Positions 13,701 to 22,231 of a DNA stretch of 64,000 bases are shown here, in pieces. How positions within the stretch are numbered: the first letter of the stretch is position 1; every line of letters begins with the position of its first letter. The notes beneath the pieces are model-generated. The model did no database searches. It worked only from the letters and a program-made list of their open reading frames with translations, and was not told where the DNA came from. Both the position numbers and the translations under genes were made by a program. The DNA is from Clostridiales bacterium (GTDB lineage: Bacteria > Bacillota > Clostridia > Oscillospirales > Acutalibacteraceae), in contig JAAWNT010000005.1 of assembly GCA_022799115.1 (NCBI GenBank), forward strand, positions 46,476-110,475, in the 5' to 3' direction.

Positions 13701-13730
13701 TAGGTGAGAACCTACGGCGCCTTTTCTTTT
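13694..13730 (+). terminator. Leader terminator of asnA-glnN
   Basis: A 12-bp stem, GGCGCTGTAGGT against ACCTACGGCGCC, with a GAGA loop, followed by TTTTCTTTT. It ends about 45 nt before the asnA start, so it acts as an attenuator between promoter and gene. Confidence 0.87.
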
Positions 13731-13772
13731 GCAATGAAACGCGGCGAAAGCCCAAGAAAGGATGTTGTGATT

Positions 13773-14786
13773 ATGAGCAAGACCATCATTCCAAAAGACT
13801 ATCAACCTTCCATAGGATTGGGGTTATCGGAAACTCAGGCCGCTATCAGTAAAATTAAAAACTGCTTTGCAAATCAACTTCGAGGCGCTTTGTGTCTGGC
13901 AAGGGTATCGGCTCCGCTGTTTGTGGATCCTTCCACCGGACTTAACGACGATCTAAACGGCGTGGAGCGGGCGGTGAGCTTTGACATCAAGGAAACCGGA
14001 ACCACCGCTCAGGTAGTGCATTCCCTGGCCAAATGGAAACGCATGGCGCTGCATGAATATGAATTTCAGCCTCACACAGGCTTATACACCGATATGAACG
14101 CCATCCGGCGGGACGAAAGCTTAGACAACCTGCATTCCATTTATGTGGATCAATGGGATTGGGAAACCGTCATCCATCCCGAGGACCGCACCGTCGTCTA
14201 TTTAAAGAATACCGTCAACCGCATCGTAGACGCTATTTGGAGAACTCTGGAATGTATCAAAACGGAATACCCGCAAATTCACGTTTCCCTCTCCAAAAAC
14301 GTCAGCTTTGTCACCACCCAGGAGTTGGAGGATCAATACCCCAGCCTTTCTCCAAAGGAACGTGAAAACGAATACCTCAAAGAGCACAAAACCGCCTTTG
14401 TCATGCAGATCGGCGACACGCTGCACTCAGGCCAAAGGCACGACGGCCGCGCCCCCGATTATGACGACTGGAGTTTAAACGGCGATATCGTCTTCTGGAA
14501 CGAGGTGTTAGGCTGCGCTTTCGAGGTTTCCTCTATGGGGATCCGGGTGGACGCGAAGGCTCTTGCTGCGCAACTCAAAAAGGCCGGCTGTGAGGATCGT
14601 ACTCGGCTTCCCTTCCACCAAATGGTGGCAAACGGCGTTCTTCCGCTCACCATGGGCGGCGGAATCGGCCAGTCCCGGCTATGTATGCTGCTGCTGGGTA
14701 AAGCGCACATTGGCGAGGTGCAAGCCTCCATCTGGGATTCGGACACCAGAGAAATCTGCCAGTCAGCCGGAATCCGTTTATTATAA
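13773..14786 (+). CDS. asnA: Aspartate-ammonia ligase (asparagine synthetase A)
   Basis: Makes asparagine from aspartate and free ammonia with ATP. 337 residues, normal for AsnA. Motifs typical of this class II tRNA-synthetase-like fold include FFVDPSTGL-type text near residue 50, VERAVSFDIKE, VHSLAKWKRMAL, GLYTDMNAIRRDE, YVDQWDWE and the C-terminal LPLTMGGGIGQSRLCMLLL. ATG 13773 (MSKTIIPKDY) has AAAGGA upstream; the frame is open into the leader, but that part lies across the terminator and is not coding. It is followed 48 nt later by glnN. It uses ammonia directly, which fits the island's theme. Confidence 0.96.
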   Translation: MSKTIIPKDYQPSIGLGLSETQAAISKIKNCFANQLRGALCLARVSAPLFVDPSTGLNDDLNGVERAVSFDIKETGTTAQVVHSLAKWKRMALHEYEFQPHTGLYTDMNAIRRDESLDNLHSIYVDQWDWETVIHPEDRTVVYLKNTVNRIVDAIWRTLECIKTEYPQIHVSLSKNVSFVTTQELEDQYPSLSPKERENEYLKEHKTAFVMQIGDTLHSGQRHDGRAPDYDDWSLNGDIVFWNEVLGCAFEVSSMGIRVDAKALAAQLKKAGCEDRTRLPFHQMVANGVLPLTMGGGIGQSRLCMLLLGKAHIGEVQASIWDSDTREICQSAGIRLL

Positions 14787-14834
14787 GGACCATAGGAAAC
14801 AAATGAGCAGAATACAAAAACTGGGGGTCATGTT

Positions 14835-16937
14835 ATGAGCTTAAAAAGCAATATGGTTCCGAATTTATTCGGAAGTATGGTTTTTAACGATCAAGTCATG
14901 CGGGAGCGCCTACCCAAAGAAACCTACCGGGCGCTAAAAAAGACCATTGAAAATGGCAAAAGCCTGGATAAAACCATTGCGCATGTGGTGGCCAACGCCA
15001 TGAAGGACTGGGCCGTAGAGAAGGGAGTCACCCATTTCACCCACTGGTTCCAACCCATGACCGGGATCACCGCCGAAAAGCACGACAGTTTTATCTCTCC
15101 CACCGGAGACGGCGGTATCATCATGGAGTTTTCCGGCAAAGAACTGGTCAAGGGCGAACCCGACGCCTCCAGCTTTCCCTCGGGAGGATTGCGCGCCACC
15201 TTTGAGGCCAGGGGGTATACCGCCTGGGATCCCTCCTCCTACGCGTTTATCAAGGACGACACCCTATGCATTCCCACCGTGTTTTGCTCTTACAGCGGAG
15301 AGGCGCTGGATAAAAAGACCCCTTTGCTGCGCTCTATGGAGGCCATTAACAAGCAAGCGCTTCGTATTTTGAAGCTGTTCGGCAATGAGGAAGTCAAACG
15401 GGTCACCACCACAGTGGGCCCGGAACAGGAGTATTTCCTCATTGACCGCAAATTGTACGAACAAAGGGAAGATCTGGTGCTGTGCGGCCGCACTCTATTC
15501 GGTGCAAAGCCTCCCAAGGGACAGGAACTGGAGGATCATTATTTTGGCGCCATTAAGCCTCGAGTATCCGCCTATATGAAGGAATTGGATCAAGAGCTTT
15601 GGAAACTGGGGGTGCTGGCCAAGACCAAACACAATGAAGTTGCCCCCGCCCAGCACGAGCTTGCCCCTATCTTTACCAATACCAACCTGGCCACTGACCA
15701 TAATCAGCTCACAATGGAGATGATGAAAAAGGTGGCCAAGCGTCATGGTTTGGCCTGTCTTCTTCATGAAAAGCCCTTTGAAGGAGTCAACGGAAGCGGT
15801 AAGCACAACAACTGGTCCATATCTACCGATACGGGTGTAAACCTGCTGGAGCCTGGGGAATCCCCCAGTGAAAACGCTCAATTTCTGTTGTTTCTATCCG
15901 CCGTCATCAAGGCGGTGGATGAATACCAGGATCTTCTGCGCATCTCGGTGGCCAGCGCCGCCAACGATCACCGGCTTGGCGCTAACGAAGCTCCTCCCGC
16001 CATTGTCTCCATGTTCTTAGGAGACGAGCTTACCGGCATTCTGGAGGCCATCGAAAACGACGTGGAATACAATCAAAGAAACAAAGAGGAGATGAGGGTC
16101 GGCGTACATATTCTTCCCCGTTTTCCCAAGGATACCACAGACCGCAACCGCACCTCTCCGTTCGCCTTTACCGGCAACAAATTTGAGTTCCGGATGCTGG
16201 GTTCTAAATTCTCCATCGCAGGACCCAATATTATTCTCAATACCATTGTAGCGGAGGAGCTTTCTCAGTTTGCCGACCAACTGGAACAGTCCCAGGATTT
16301 TCAACAGGATCTACACGACTTAATTCGCGGTACCATCGCCCGGCATAAGAGAATCATCTTTAACGGCAACAATTACTCCAACGAATGGGTAGAAGAAGCA
16401 AAGACGCGCGGGCTCTTAAATCTTAAAACCACGGCGGACGCGCTCCCTCATTTTATCCATCAAAAGAACATCGACCTGTTCACCAAACACAAAATATTTA
16501 CCTCAGCCGAAATGTACTCCCGGTATGAGATTCAGCTGGAGGACTATTGCAAATCCTTGAATATCGAAGCCCTCACTATGATTGATATGGTGAATAAGGA
16601 CATTCTTCCGGCGGTCAACCGCTATTTAAATGATCTAACCGTTACGGCGCTCAATAAGAAATCGCTTTGTACTTCTATTGATTGCAGCATGGAGCAATCT
16701 CTGATCCGCGAACTGTCTACTCTGTCCGCAGATTTATTCCAAAAAATCCGGGAACTTGCCCAAGCAATCCGTGCGGGAAAAGAGGATCCCCAGGTCTTGG
16801 AGCAGGCTCATTATTACCGCGATGTGATCCTTCCGCTGATGGATCAGGTCCGCCAGCCCGCAGATCAGTTGGAATCTCTCACCGGAGACGGGTACTGGCC
16901 CTACCCCACCTACCGGGAGCTGCTGTTCCTGGTGTAA
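14835..16937 (+). CDS. glnN: Glutamine synthetase type III
   Basis: A 700-residue GSIII, the long form common in Bacteroidetes, cyanobacteria and clostridia and only distantly related to GlnA. Hallmarks are [20 protein letters not shown], the Gly-rich [66 protein letters not shown] and [20 protein letters not shown] 14835 follows GGGGG. It is downstream of asnA with no terminator between, so it shares asnA's attenuated promoter. A helical, variable C-terminal section is present. Having both GSI and GSIII under related control suggests use under different nitrogen supply (inference). Confidence 0.96.
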   Translation: MSLKSNMVPNLFGSMVFNDQVMRERLPKETYRALKKTIENGKSLDKTIAHVVANAMKDWAVEKGVTHFTHWFQPMTGITAEKHDSFISPTGDGGIIMEFSGKELVKGEPDASSFPSGGLRATFEARGYTAWDPSSYAFIKDDTLCIPTVFCSYSGEALDKKTPLLRSMEAINKQALRILKLFGNEEVKRVTTTVGPEQEYFLIDRKLYEQREDLVLCGRTLFGAKPPKGQELEDHYFGAIKPRVSAYMKELDQELWKLGVLAKTKHNEVAPAQHELAPIFTNTNLATDHNQLTMEMMKKVAKRHGLACLLHEKPFEGVNGSGKHNNWSISTDTGVNLLEPGESPSENAQFLLFLSAVIKAVDEYQDLLRISVASAANDHRLGANEAPPAIVSMFLGDELTGILEAIENDVEYNQRNKEEMRVGVHILPRFPKDTTDRNRTSPFAFTGNKFEFRMLGSKFSIAGPNIILNTIVAEELSQFADQLEQSQDFQQDLHDLIRGTIARHKRIIFNGNNYSNEWVEEAKTRGLLNLKTTADALPHFIHQKNIDLFTKHKIFTSAEMYSRYEIQLEDYCKSLNIEALTMIDMVNKDILPAVNRYLNDLTVTALNKKSLCTSIDCSMEQSLIRELSTLSADLFQKIRELAQAIRAGKEDPQVLEQAHYYRDVILPLMDQVRQPADQLESLTGDGYWPYPTYRELLFLV

Positions 16938-17347
16938 TCACCGCTTTTGATTATTCCCTTTTCTTAATCGGATACGGTCTGCGTGCCGCCTGATTTCTTT
17001 TGCGGCGTATGGTCCCGATTAAGATTGCCGCGATTAACCGTTTCGGAAATGCGTTTAATGGATGCGGATGTATCCCTTTTCTCTCTCCTTTTCAGGCCCA
17101 ATCTCTTCTTTGAGACGACATCCCCCTAGTTCCTTTTGCAACACTTCTTTCCTGCAACCCGCAGAAGGCTTTAACAGCAGCTCTCCAAGAGGGCGACCTT
17201 ACAGTTTGCGTTCAGCAAGCGCTTTCCTCTCCCGTATCCATCCCCTCCAACTGGCGAAACCGTCAGGTTCCGTCCTCGTAGATCCGGAACGGGATTCATT
17301 TGCGGCGTTCTTATCGGTCCATCCCGATCGGCGCGTTGATCGTTCCC
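16938..17347 (+). other. 410-nt intergenic region with folded element at 16963-17023
   Basis: No credible gene. CTTAATCGG (16963-16971) pairs with CCGATTAAG (17015-17023), enclosing an inner GCCGC/GCGGC stem, to give an about 61-nt branched structure right after glnN. It lacks a T-tract, so it may be a processed 3' end or small RNA rather than a simple terminator. The rest, up to the amt -10 box, shows nothing I can name. Confidence 0.4.
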
Positions 17348-17353
17348 TATAAA
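17348..17353 (+). promoter_or_regulatory. Probable -10 box of amt
   Basis: TATAAA at the right distance (about 7-12 nt) before the hexaloop hairpin, but I find no good -35 box 16-18 bp upstream. The promoter may be weak, activated, or use another sigma factor; no clear sigma-54 element is visible either. Confidence 0.4.
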
Positions 17354-17358
17354 AAACT

Positions 17359-17372
17359 ACACAAAGGCGTGT
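17359..17372 (+). promoter_or_regulatory. ANTAR-type hexaloop hairpin, amt leader
   Basis: ACAC-AAAGGC-GTGT, with a further T-G wobble pair at the base. The loop is identical to that of the glt leader (A1, G4). It overlaps the 5' arm of the large stem at 17360-17404, so the two are alternatives. Confidence 0.65.
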
Positions 17373-17404
17373 GTTTTGCTTGAAACAAAACACACGCCTT
17401 TGTG
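17360..17404 (+). promoter_or_regulatory. 19-bp perfect stem-loop competing with the ANTAR hairpin
   Basis: Bases 17360-17378 pair perfectly with 17386-17404 around a seven-base loop. The stem ends just before GAGGAGG, the amt ribosome-binding site. Unlike the other two leaders there is no proper T-tract (only TTT within a shorter alternative stem), so it could act as a weak terminator, on translation or on mRNA stability. Confidence 0.7.
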
Positions 17405-17420
17405 CTGAGGAGGTAATAAC

Positions 17421-19121
17421 ATGTCAGGAATTTATTCTTCGGTCAATACCATTTGGGTCCTATTGGGGGCCGCTCTGGTATTCTTTATGCAGGCCGGCTT
17501 CGCTATGGTAGAAACCGGCTTCACACGGGCAAAAAACACAGGCAACATCATCATGAAAAATCTTATGGACTTTGCCATCGGAACCCCGATTTTCTGGCTC
17601 TTAGGTTTTGGCCTGATGTTCGGCGGGGCCTCCGGGCTCATCGGCGGGTTTGACCCGCTGGTGAGGGGGGATTACTCTTCCATCCTGCCGGACGGGGTTC
17701 CCCTTCCCGCATTTCTGATTTTTCAAACCGTGTTTTGCGCCACCGCCGCCACCATTGTGTCCGGCGCTATGGCGGAGCGTACCAAATTCTCGTCGTATTG
17801 TATTTACAGTCTCATAATCAGCGCCGTGGTCTATCCCATCTCCGGACACTGGATTTGGGGAGGCGGCTGGCTGCAACAGCTGGGCTTCCACGATTTTGCC
17901 GGATCCACGGCGGTACATATGGTAGGCGGCGTCTCGGCTCTCATCGGCGCCAAGATTTTAGGACCCCGAATCGGAAAGTATGACAAAAACGGGAAGCCCA
18001 AGGCCATTTTGGGACATAATCTGGCGCTGGGCGCATTGGGCGTGTTTATTTTGTGGTTCTGCTGGTTCGGATTTAACGGAGGATCCACGGTTTCCGCCAC
18101 CGGTGACGACGTGCTGTTCTCCATGGGCAATATCTTTGTTACCACCAATCTGGCGGCCGCCTGCGCCGCCGTCACCACCATGGCAATCACTTGGATTCGC
18201 TACAAGAAACCCGACGTATCAATGACCCTCAACGGCGCATTGGGCGGATTAGTGGCCGTCACCGCCGGCTGCGATGTGGTTTCTCCCACCGGCGCGGCGC
18301 TGATCGGCATCATCGCGGCAGCGGTTATGGTGTTTGGCATTGAATTCATTGATAAAGTCCTTAAGATCGACGATCCCGTAGGCGCCATTGGCGTACACGG
18401 AATCTGCGGTGCACTGGGCGCCCTGCTTACTGGATTTTTCTCCCAGGATGAGGGCATATTCTATGGACATGGATTTTCTTTCCTGGGCGCCCAGGCGTTG
18501 GGCGTTGTCTCAGTCATCGCCTGGGTTACGGTCACCATGACTACTGTCTTTCTGGTCATCAAAAAAACCATCGGCCTTCGCGTCTCCAGGGAAGAGGAAA
18601 TCAAAGGGTTGGATCTGGAGGAACACGGCTTAGTCAGCAGTTACGCCGACTTTATGCCCATGGTCAACATCACCTCTCTGAAGGACGAGGAACGCACACC
18701 CTTGGCCGTATCAGTAGACGAGGCCGTACTGGTACAACGCAAACCTACTTCTATGGCGGGCGACGTTAAGATGACCAAAGTGGTGATAATCATCAAACAA
18801 AGCAAATTCGAAAAGGTCAAGGCCGCCATGAATCAGATCGGCATTACCGGCATGACAGTGACCAACGTACTGGGTTGCGGTATGCAAAAGGGCGTGGGAG
18901 AATACTACCGCGGCATCCCTGTGGAGATGAACCTCCTACCCAAGCTTAAGGTAGAATTCGTGGTGTGTAAGACACCGGTGGATCTGGTCATTGACACAGC
19001 CAAAAAGGCCCTGTATACCGGCCATATCGGAGACGGAAAAATCTTTGTATACGATGTGGAAAATGTGGTAAAAGTGCGTACCGGCGAAGAAGGCTATAAC
19101 GCTTTGCAGGATGAGGAATAA
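17421..19121 (+). CDS. amt: Ammonium transporter fused to a PII signalling domain
   Basis: 566 residues. Residues 1 to about 400 are an Amt/MEP channel with 11 membrane spans (starting in VNTIWVLLGAALVFFMQAGF; signature region DFAGSTAVHMVGGVSALIGA). After a roughly 50-residue linker, residues 451-566 are a complete PII (GlnB/GlnK) protein starting MTKVVIIIKQSKFEKVKAAM. Its T-loop is GCGMQKGVGEYYRGIPVEMN, keeping the Tyr at the position modified in enterobacteria, and its C-loop contains GHIGDGKIFVYDVENVVKVR. PII senses ATP/ADP and 2-oxoglutarate and blocks Amt; fusion makes the gate permanent. Amt-PII fusions are known but uncommon. The start follows GAGGAGG. Confidence 0.95.
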   Translation: MSGIYSSVNTIWVLLGAALVFFMQAGFAMVETGFTRAKNTGNIIMKNLMDFAIGTPIFWLLGFGLMFGGASGLIGGFDPLVRGDYSSILPDGVPLPAFLIFQTVFCATAATIVSGAMAERTKFSSYCIYSLIISAVVYPISGHWIWGGGWLQQLGFHDFAGSTAVHMVGGVSALIGAKILGPRIGKYDKNGKPKAILGHNLALGALGVFILWFCWFGFNGGSTVSATGDDVLFSMGNIFVTTNLAAACAAVTTMAITWIRYKKPDVSMTLNGALGGLVAVTAGCDVVSPTGAALIGIIAAAVMVFGIEFIDKVLKIDDPVGAIGVHGICGALGALLTGFFSQDEGIFYGHGFSFLGAQALGVVSVIAWVTVTMTTVFLVIKKTIGLRVSREEEIKGLDLEEHGLVSSYADFMPMVNITSLKDEERTPLAVSVDEAVLVQRKPTSMAGDVKMTKVVIIIKQSKFEKVKAAMNQIGITGMTVTNVLGCGMQKGVGEYYRGIPVEMNLLPKLKVEFVVCKTPVDLVIDTAKKALYTGHIGDGKIFVYDVENVVKVRTGEEGYNALQDEE

Positions 19122-19256
19122 ACCCGTGCATCCATGTTTTTCAACTACTTTGAAACGCATCCTCTAACACCGAACCGTTCAGAATCCTATGCAAGATTTG
19201 CATTTTTATCAGAGTATGTCTTATCATTGAGAGAGCCTTTATTCCCATTACAACAT

Positions 19257-19308
19257 CCGAAAGGTCCTCGCCATGCTTGATTGGCCGCGAGGGCCTTTCG
19301 GCGTTTCT
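19257..19308 (+). terminator. Terminator downstream of amt
   Basis: A 14-bp stem, CCGAAAGGTCCTCG against CGAGGGCCTTTCGG, with a G-T pair and medium loop, followed by CGTTTCTCT. It lies about 140 nt after the amt stop. The region from 19122 to 19537 holds nothing else recognisable. Confidence 0.65.
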
Positions 19309-19537
19309 CTCCGACCGGTTCCTTGAATGGATGGCTAGCCTTCTCCCGCCCATTCCCTATAGAATATAAATCCATGCTTGAGATCTCTCCGCAGCTCGTA
19401 AACGAGTGATGAGCGCTACCGAAAGTCGCCTCCGCTGGAAGAGTTTCTTGAGCAAGGAAACTTGGCTTACAGAAAGGCTATCGCTCCATCTCTTCTCATT
19501 TTTTTGCAGAATCGGGATTTCCTATCAGGACACAGAC

Positions 19538-19576
19538 AAAAACCTCTCTCAGCACAAAAGGCTAAGAGAGGTTTCG
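19538..19576 (-). terminator. Terminator downstream of pcrA
   Basis: Minus strand: AAACCTCTCT pairs with AGAGAGGTTT, ending in TTTTTG. It lies about 30 nt past the pcrA stop. Confidence 0.75.
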
Positions 19577-19606
19577 TATTATTTCTCATATATATTACAA
19601 ATTGTA

Positions 19607-21988
19607 TTAAGATTCTTTCTTTAATCGGGCGAAATTAGACATCAGCTTTTTGGTTCCCGCAGAATCAAACGCAATTTCCAACAATACATCGTTCCCCATG
19701 GGGCTGGCGGACAAAATCGTCCCCACACCAAACGTTTTATGGGAAACCGTATCCCCCACTCGGAAGCTCTCCTTCGAGGGCGCCGACGCAGGGGCAGGCT
19801 GCCCGAAATGTCTGGCGGCGGAAGCCGATTTAATGCGCGCCTCATAGTTGGAGGTAGGGGCTCTATAGCCCGGCTCCGGCTTCTTCCAATCCCTTGCCCG
19901 GCTTTTATCCACCAGCTCCTCCGGAATTTCTGCGGAGAACCGGGAAGATTTGTTTCGAGAGGTGCTTCCAAAAATCATACGACTGTCCGCGTTGAGCACA
20001 TACAGTTCCTCCCTGGCCCGGGTAATGCCCACATAAGCCAGACGCCGTTCCTCCTCGATCTCACCGGGATTATAAATGGCCTGCATACCCGGGAAAATCC
20101 CCTCTTCAAAGCCGGGCAGGAACACCACGGGGAATTCCAGCCCCTTGGCAGAGTGCATGGTCATCATCACCACAGTCTGGGCGTTTTCGTCGTAGTTGTC
20201 GATGTCGGTCATCAGGGAAACCTCTTCTAAAAAGCCGGACAGAGTGGCTTCTTCCCCGTTGTCCTCTTCATACTTGATGATATTGGAGGCCAACTCATTG
20301 ATGTTCTCAATCCGGGTTTCCCCTTCCTCTTTCTCCTGACGCAGCGCCTCTATGTATCGGGTCTTTTCCAGCACTAAATCGTATAGCTGGTGCAGAGAAA
20401 TGTCCTCGTCTTGCGCAGCTTCAATCAGCTCGTCCATCATATTGGCAAACATCTTGAGCTTCGGGGCCGCCCGGCGCAGGGAGTCGAATTCATCCGCCCG
20501 GCGAATGACCTCCAAAAGAGGTTCGCCCAGCGCCACGGAGATCTCTGCTGCCTGCGCAATGGTTTTGTCCCCGATGGACCGTTTAGGCTGGTTGATGATC
20601 CGGCGCAAACGCATTTCGTCATAGGGGTTGTTGATGACGCTGAGATATGCAATCATATCCCGGATTTCCTTGCGCTCATAGAAGCGGAATCCACCGATAA
20701 TCCGGTAAGGGATCCCCGACTTGACGAACACTTTTTCCAGAATATTGGACTGAGAGTTCATCCGGTATAGAATGGAAAAATCGGTGAACGTTCTCCCTTT
20801 CGCCACTCCTTCCAAAATCACGTTGGCAATATAATTGGCTTCGTCCATTTCGCTGAAGGCGGTATGCATCTGAATTTTAGATCCTTGGGGATTCTCTGTC
20901 CACAGGGATTTTCCTTTACGCTCTTGATTGTGGGCGATCACCGCGTTGGCGGCATCCAGGATATTTTGAGTGGACCGGTAGTTTTGCTCCAAACGGATCA
21001 CTGTGGCGTCCGGATAGGTTTGCTCAAAGCTCATAATATTTTCGATGGTGGCGCCTCGGAATTTATAGATACTTTGGTCATCATCGCCCACCACACACAG
21101 ATTTCGGCGTTTTTGAGAGAGCAGCTTGATAAACTGATACTGTACTTTATTGGTATCCTGATACTCATCTACCAGGATATAATGGAACCTGTTTTGATAA
21201 TATTCCAGCACATCGGGACACTGGCGCAATAATTCCACCGTCTTAATCAGCAAATCGTCAAAATCCATGGCGTCGGCTTCTTTGAGTCTGCGCTGATACA
21301 TTTCATACGCCTCGCCTACCTTTTTTAAACGGTGATCGTTGCCTGCCAGGCGTTTGTATTCCAGCGGGTCAATCATGCTGTCCTTGGCGTGGGAGATCTC
21401 ATTGAGGATGGACTTATGGGATATCATCTTATCGTCAATTCCCAGCGCTTTTTGGCAATCCTTAATCAGCCGTTTGGAATCATCCGTATCATACACTGTA
21501 AAATGACTGGTATACCCTAAACGGTCGCCGTCCCGGCGCAGCATCCGCGCGCAGGTGGAATGGAAGGTGGAAGCCCACACGTCCTCCCCTCTCTGTCCCA
21601 GCATAGACACCAAGCGTTCCTTAAGCTCGCCCGCCGCCTTATTGGTAAAGGTAATGGCCAACACCTGCCACGGCTGGGCCGAAGAAACCGAAAGCTTATG
21701 CTTGATTTCAAAGCATAGCTCTTTACTTCCAGCCAGATAATCCTCAATCTCATTGATCTCTTCCCCAGTTAGGGAACCATACACTTGATCCGAGATATAG
21801 GCATCGCCGTACTCTATAATATTAGCAATCCGGTTGACCAGCACCGTGGTTTTTCCACTGCCCGCCCCCGCCAGTATCAACAGGGGACCGTTGATTTGGA
21901 ACACCGCTTGCCTCTGCATCATATTCATTCTGGAAAACTGTTTTTCCAGTACTTTTTTTCTCAATTCTATCAATTCTTGATGATTCAT
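19607..21988 (-). CDS. pcrA: ATP-dependent DNA helicase PcrA/UvrD
   Basis: A 793-residue superfamily 1A 3'-5' helicase for repair and removal of replication blocks. Motif I is LLILAGAGSGKTTVLVNRI, motif II ILVDEYQDTNKVQY, motif III VVGDDDQSIYKFRGA, motif IV LEQNYRSTQNIL and motif VI YVGITRAREELY. A small C-terminal Tudor-like domain (VGDTVSHKTFGVGTI) binds RNA polymerase in relatives. A loop after motif I carries about 50 extra residues (YGDAYISDQVYGSLTGEEI onward). Start ATG has GGAAGGA upstream. Single gene with its own terminator. Confidence 0.96.
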   Translation of the reverse strand: MNHQELIELRKKVLEKQFSRMNMMQRQAVFQINGPLLILAGAGSGKTTVLVNRIANIIEYGDAYISDQVYGSLTGEEINEIEDYLAGSKELCFEIKHKLSVSSAQPWQVLAITFTNKAAGELKERLVSMLGQRGEDVWASTFHSTCARMLRRDGDRLGYTSHFTVYDTDDSKRLIKDCQKALGIDDKMISHKSILNEISHAKDSMIDPLEYKRLAGNDHRLKKVGEAYEMYQRRLKEADAMDFDDLLIKTVELLRQCPDVLEYYQNRFHYILVDEYQDTNKVQYQFIKLLSQKRRNLCVVGDDDQSIYKFRGATIENIMSFEQTYPDATVIRLEQNYRSTQNILDAANAVIAHNQERKGKSLWTENPQGSKIQMHTAFSEMDEANYIANVILEGVAKGRTFTDFSILYRMNSQSNILEKVFVKSGIPYRIIGGFRFYERKEIRDMIAYLSVINNPYDEMRLRRIINQPKRSIGDKTIAQAAEISVALGEPLLEVIRRADEFDSLRRAAPKLKMFANMMDELIEAAQDEDISLHQLYDLVLEKTRYIEALRQEKEEGETRIENINELASNIIKYEEDNGEEATLSGFLEEVSLMTDIDNYDENAQTVVMMTMHSAKGLEFPVVFLPGFEEGIFPGMQAIYNPGEIEEERRLAYVGITRAREELYVLNADSRMIFGSTSRNKSSRFSAEIPEELVDKSRARDWKKPEPGYRAPTSNYEARIKSASAARHFGQPAPASAPSKESFRVGDTVSHKTFGVGTILSASPMGNDVLLEIAFDSAGTKKLMSNFARLKKES

Positions 21989-22167
21989 AGTATCCTTCCA
22001 CTCACCCCAGTTTCATTTCACTTTTGTTTCATTGTACCTCATTTTTACTCCAATAGCAAATGGATTGCCAAAGATTACAACGGATTTCGACGGCGTTTGT
22101 CCCGCTTTTATTCCTTGACTCCTTATCTTTTGGTCTGAGAAAAACGTCCCCATCCGCTTCGCCACAA

Positions 22168-22211
22168 GAAAAATAAAAGCACCCGCGTGCTTAAAACAAA
22201 ACACACGGGTG
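22168..22211 (-). terminator. Terminator downstream of oadB
   Basis: Minus strand: CACCCGTGTG pairs with CACGCGGGTG across a T-rich loop (one mismatch), followed by CTTTTATTTTTC. It begins about 20 nt after the oadB stop. Confidence 0.75.
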
Positions 22212-22231
22212 TTAAAAATACTGTTAAAATG

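Noticed and set aside
13335..13772. T-box or amino-acid riboswitch in the glt or asnA leaders
   Set aside because: No T-box core sequence or specifier-like domain; leaders are too short and the hairpins fit ANTAR control better.
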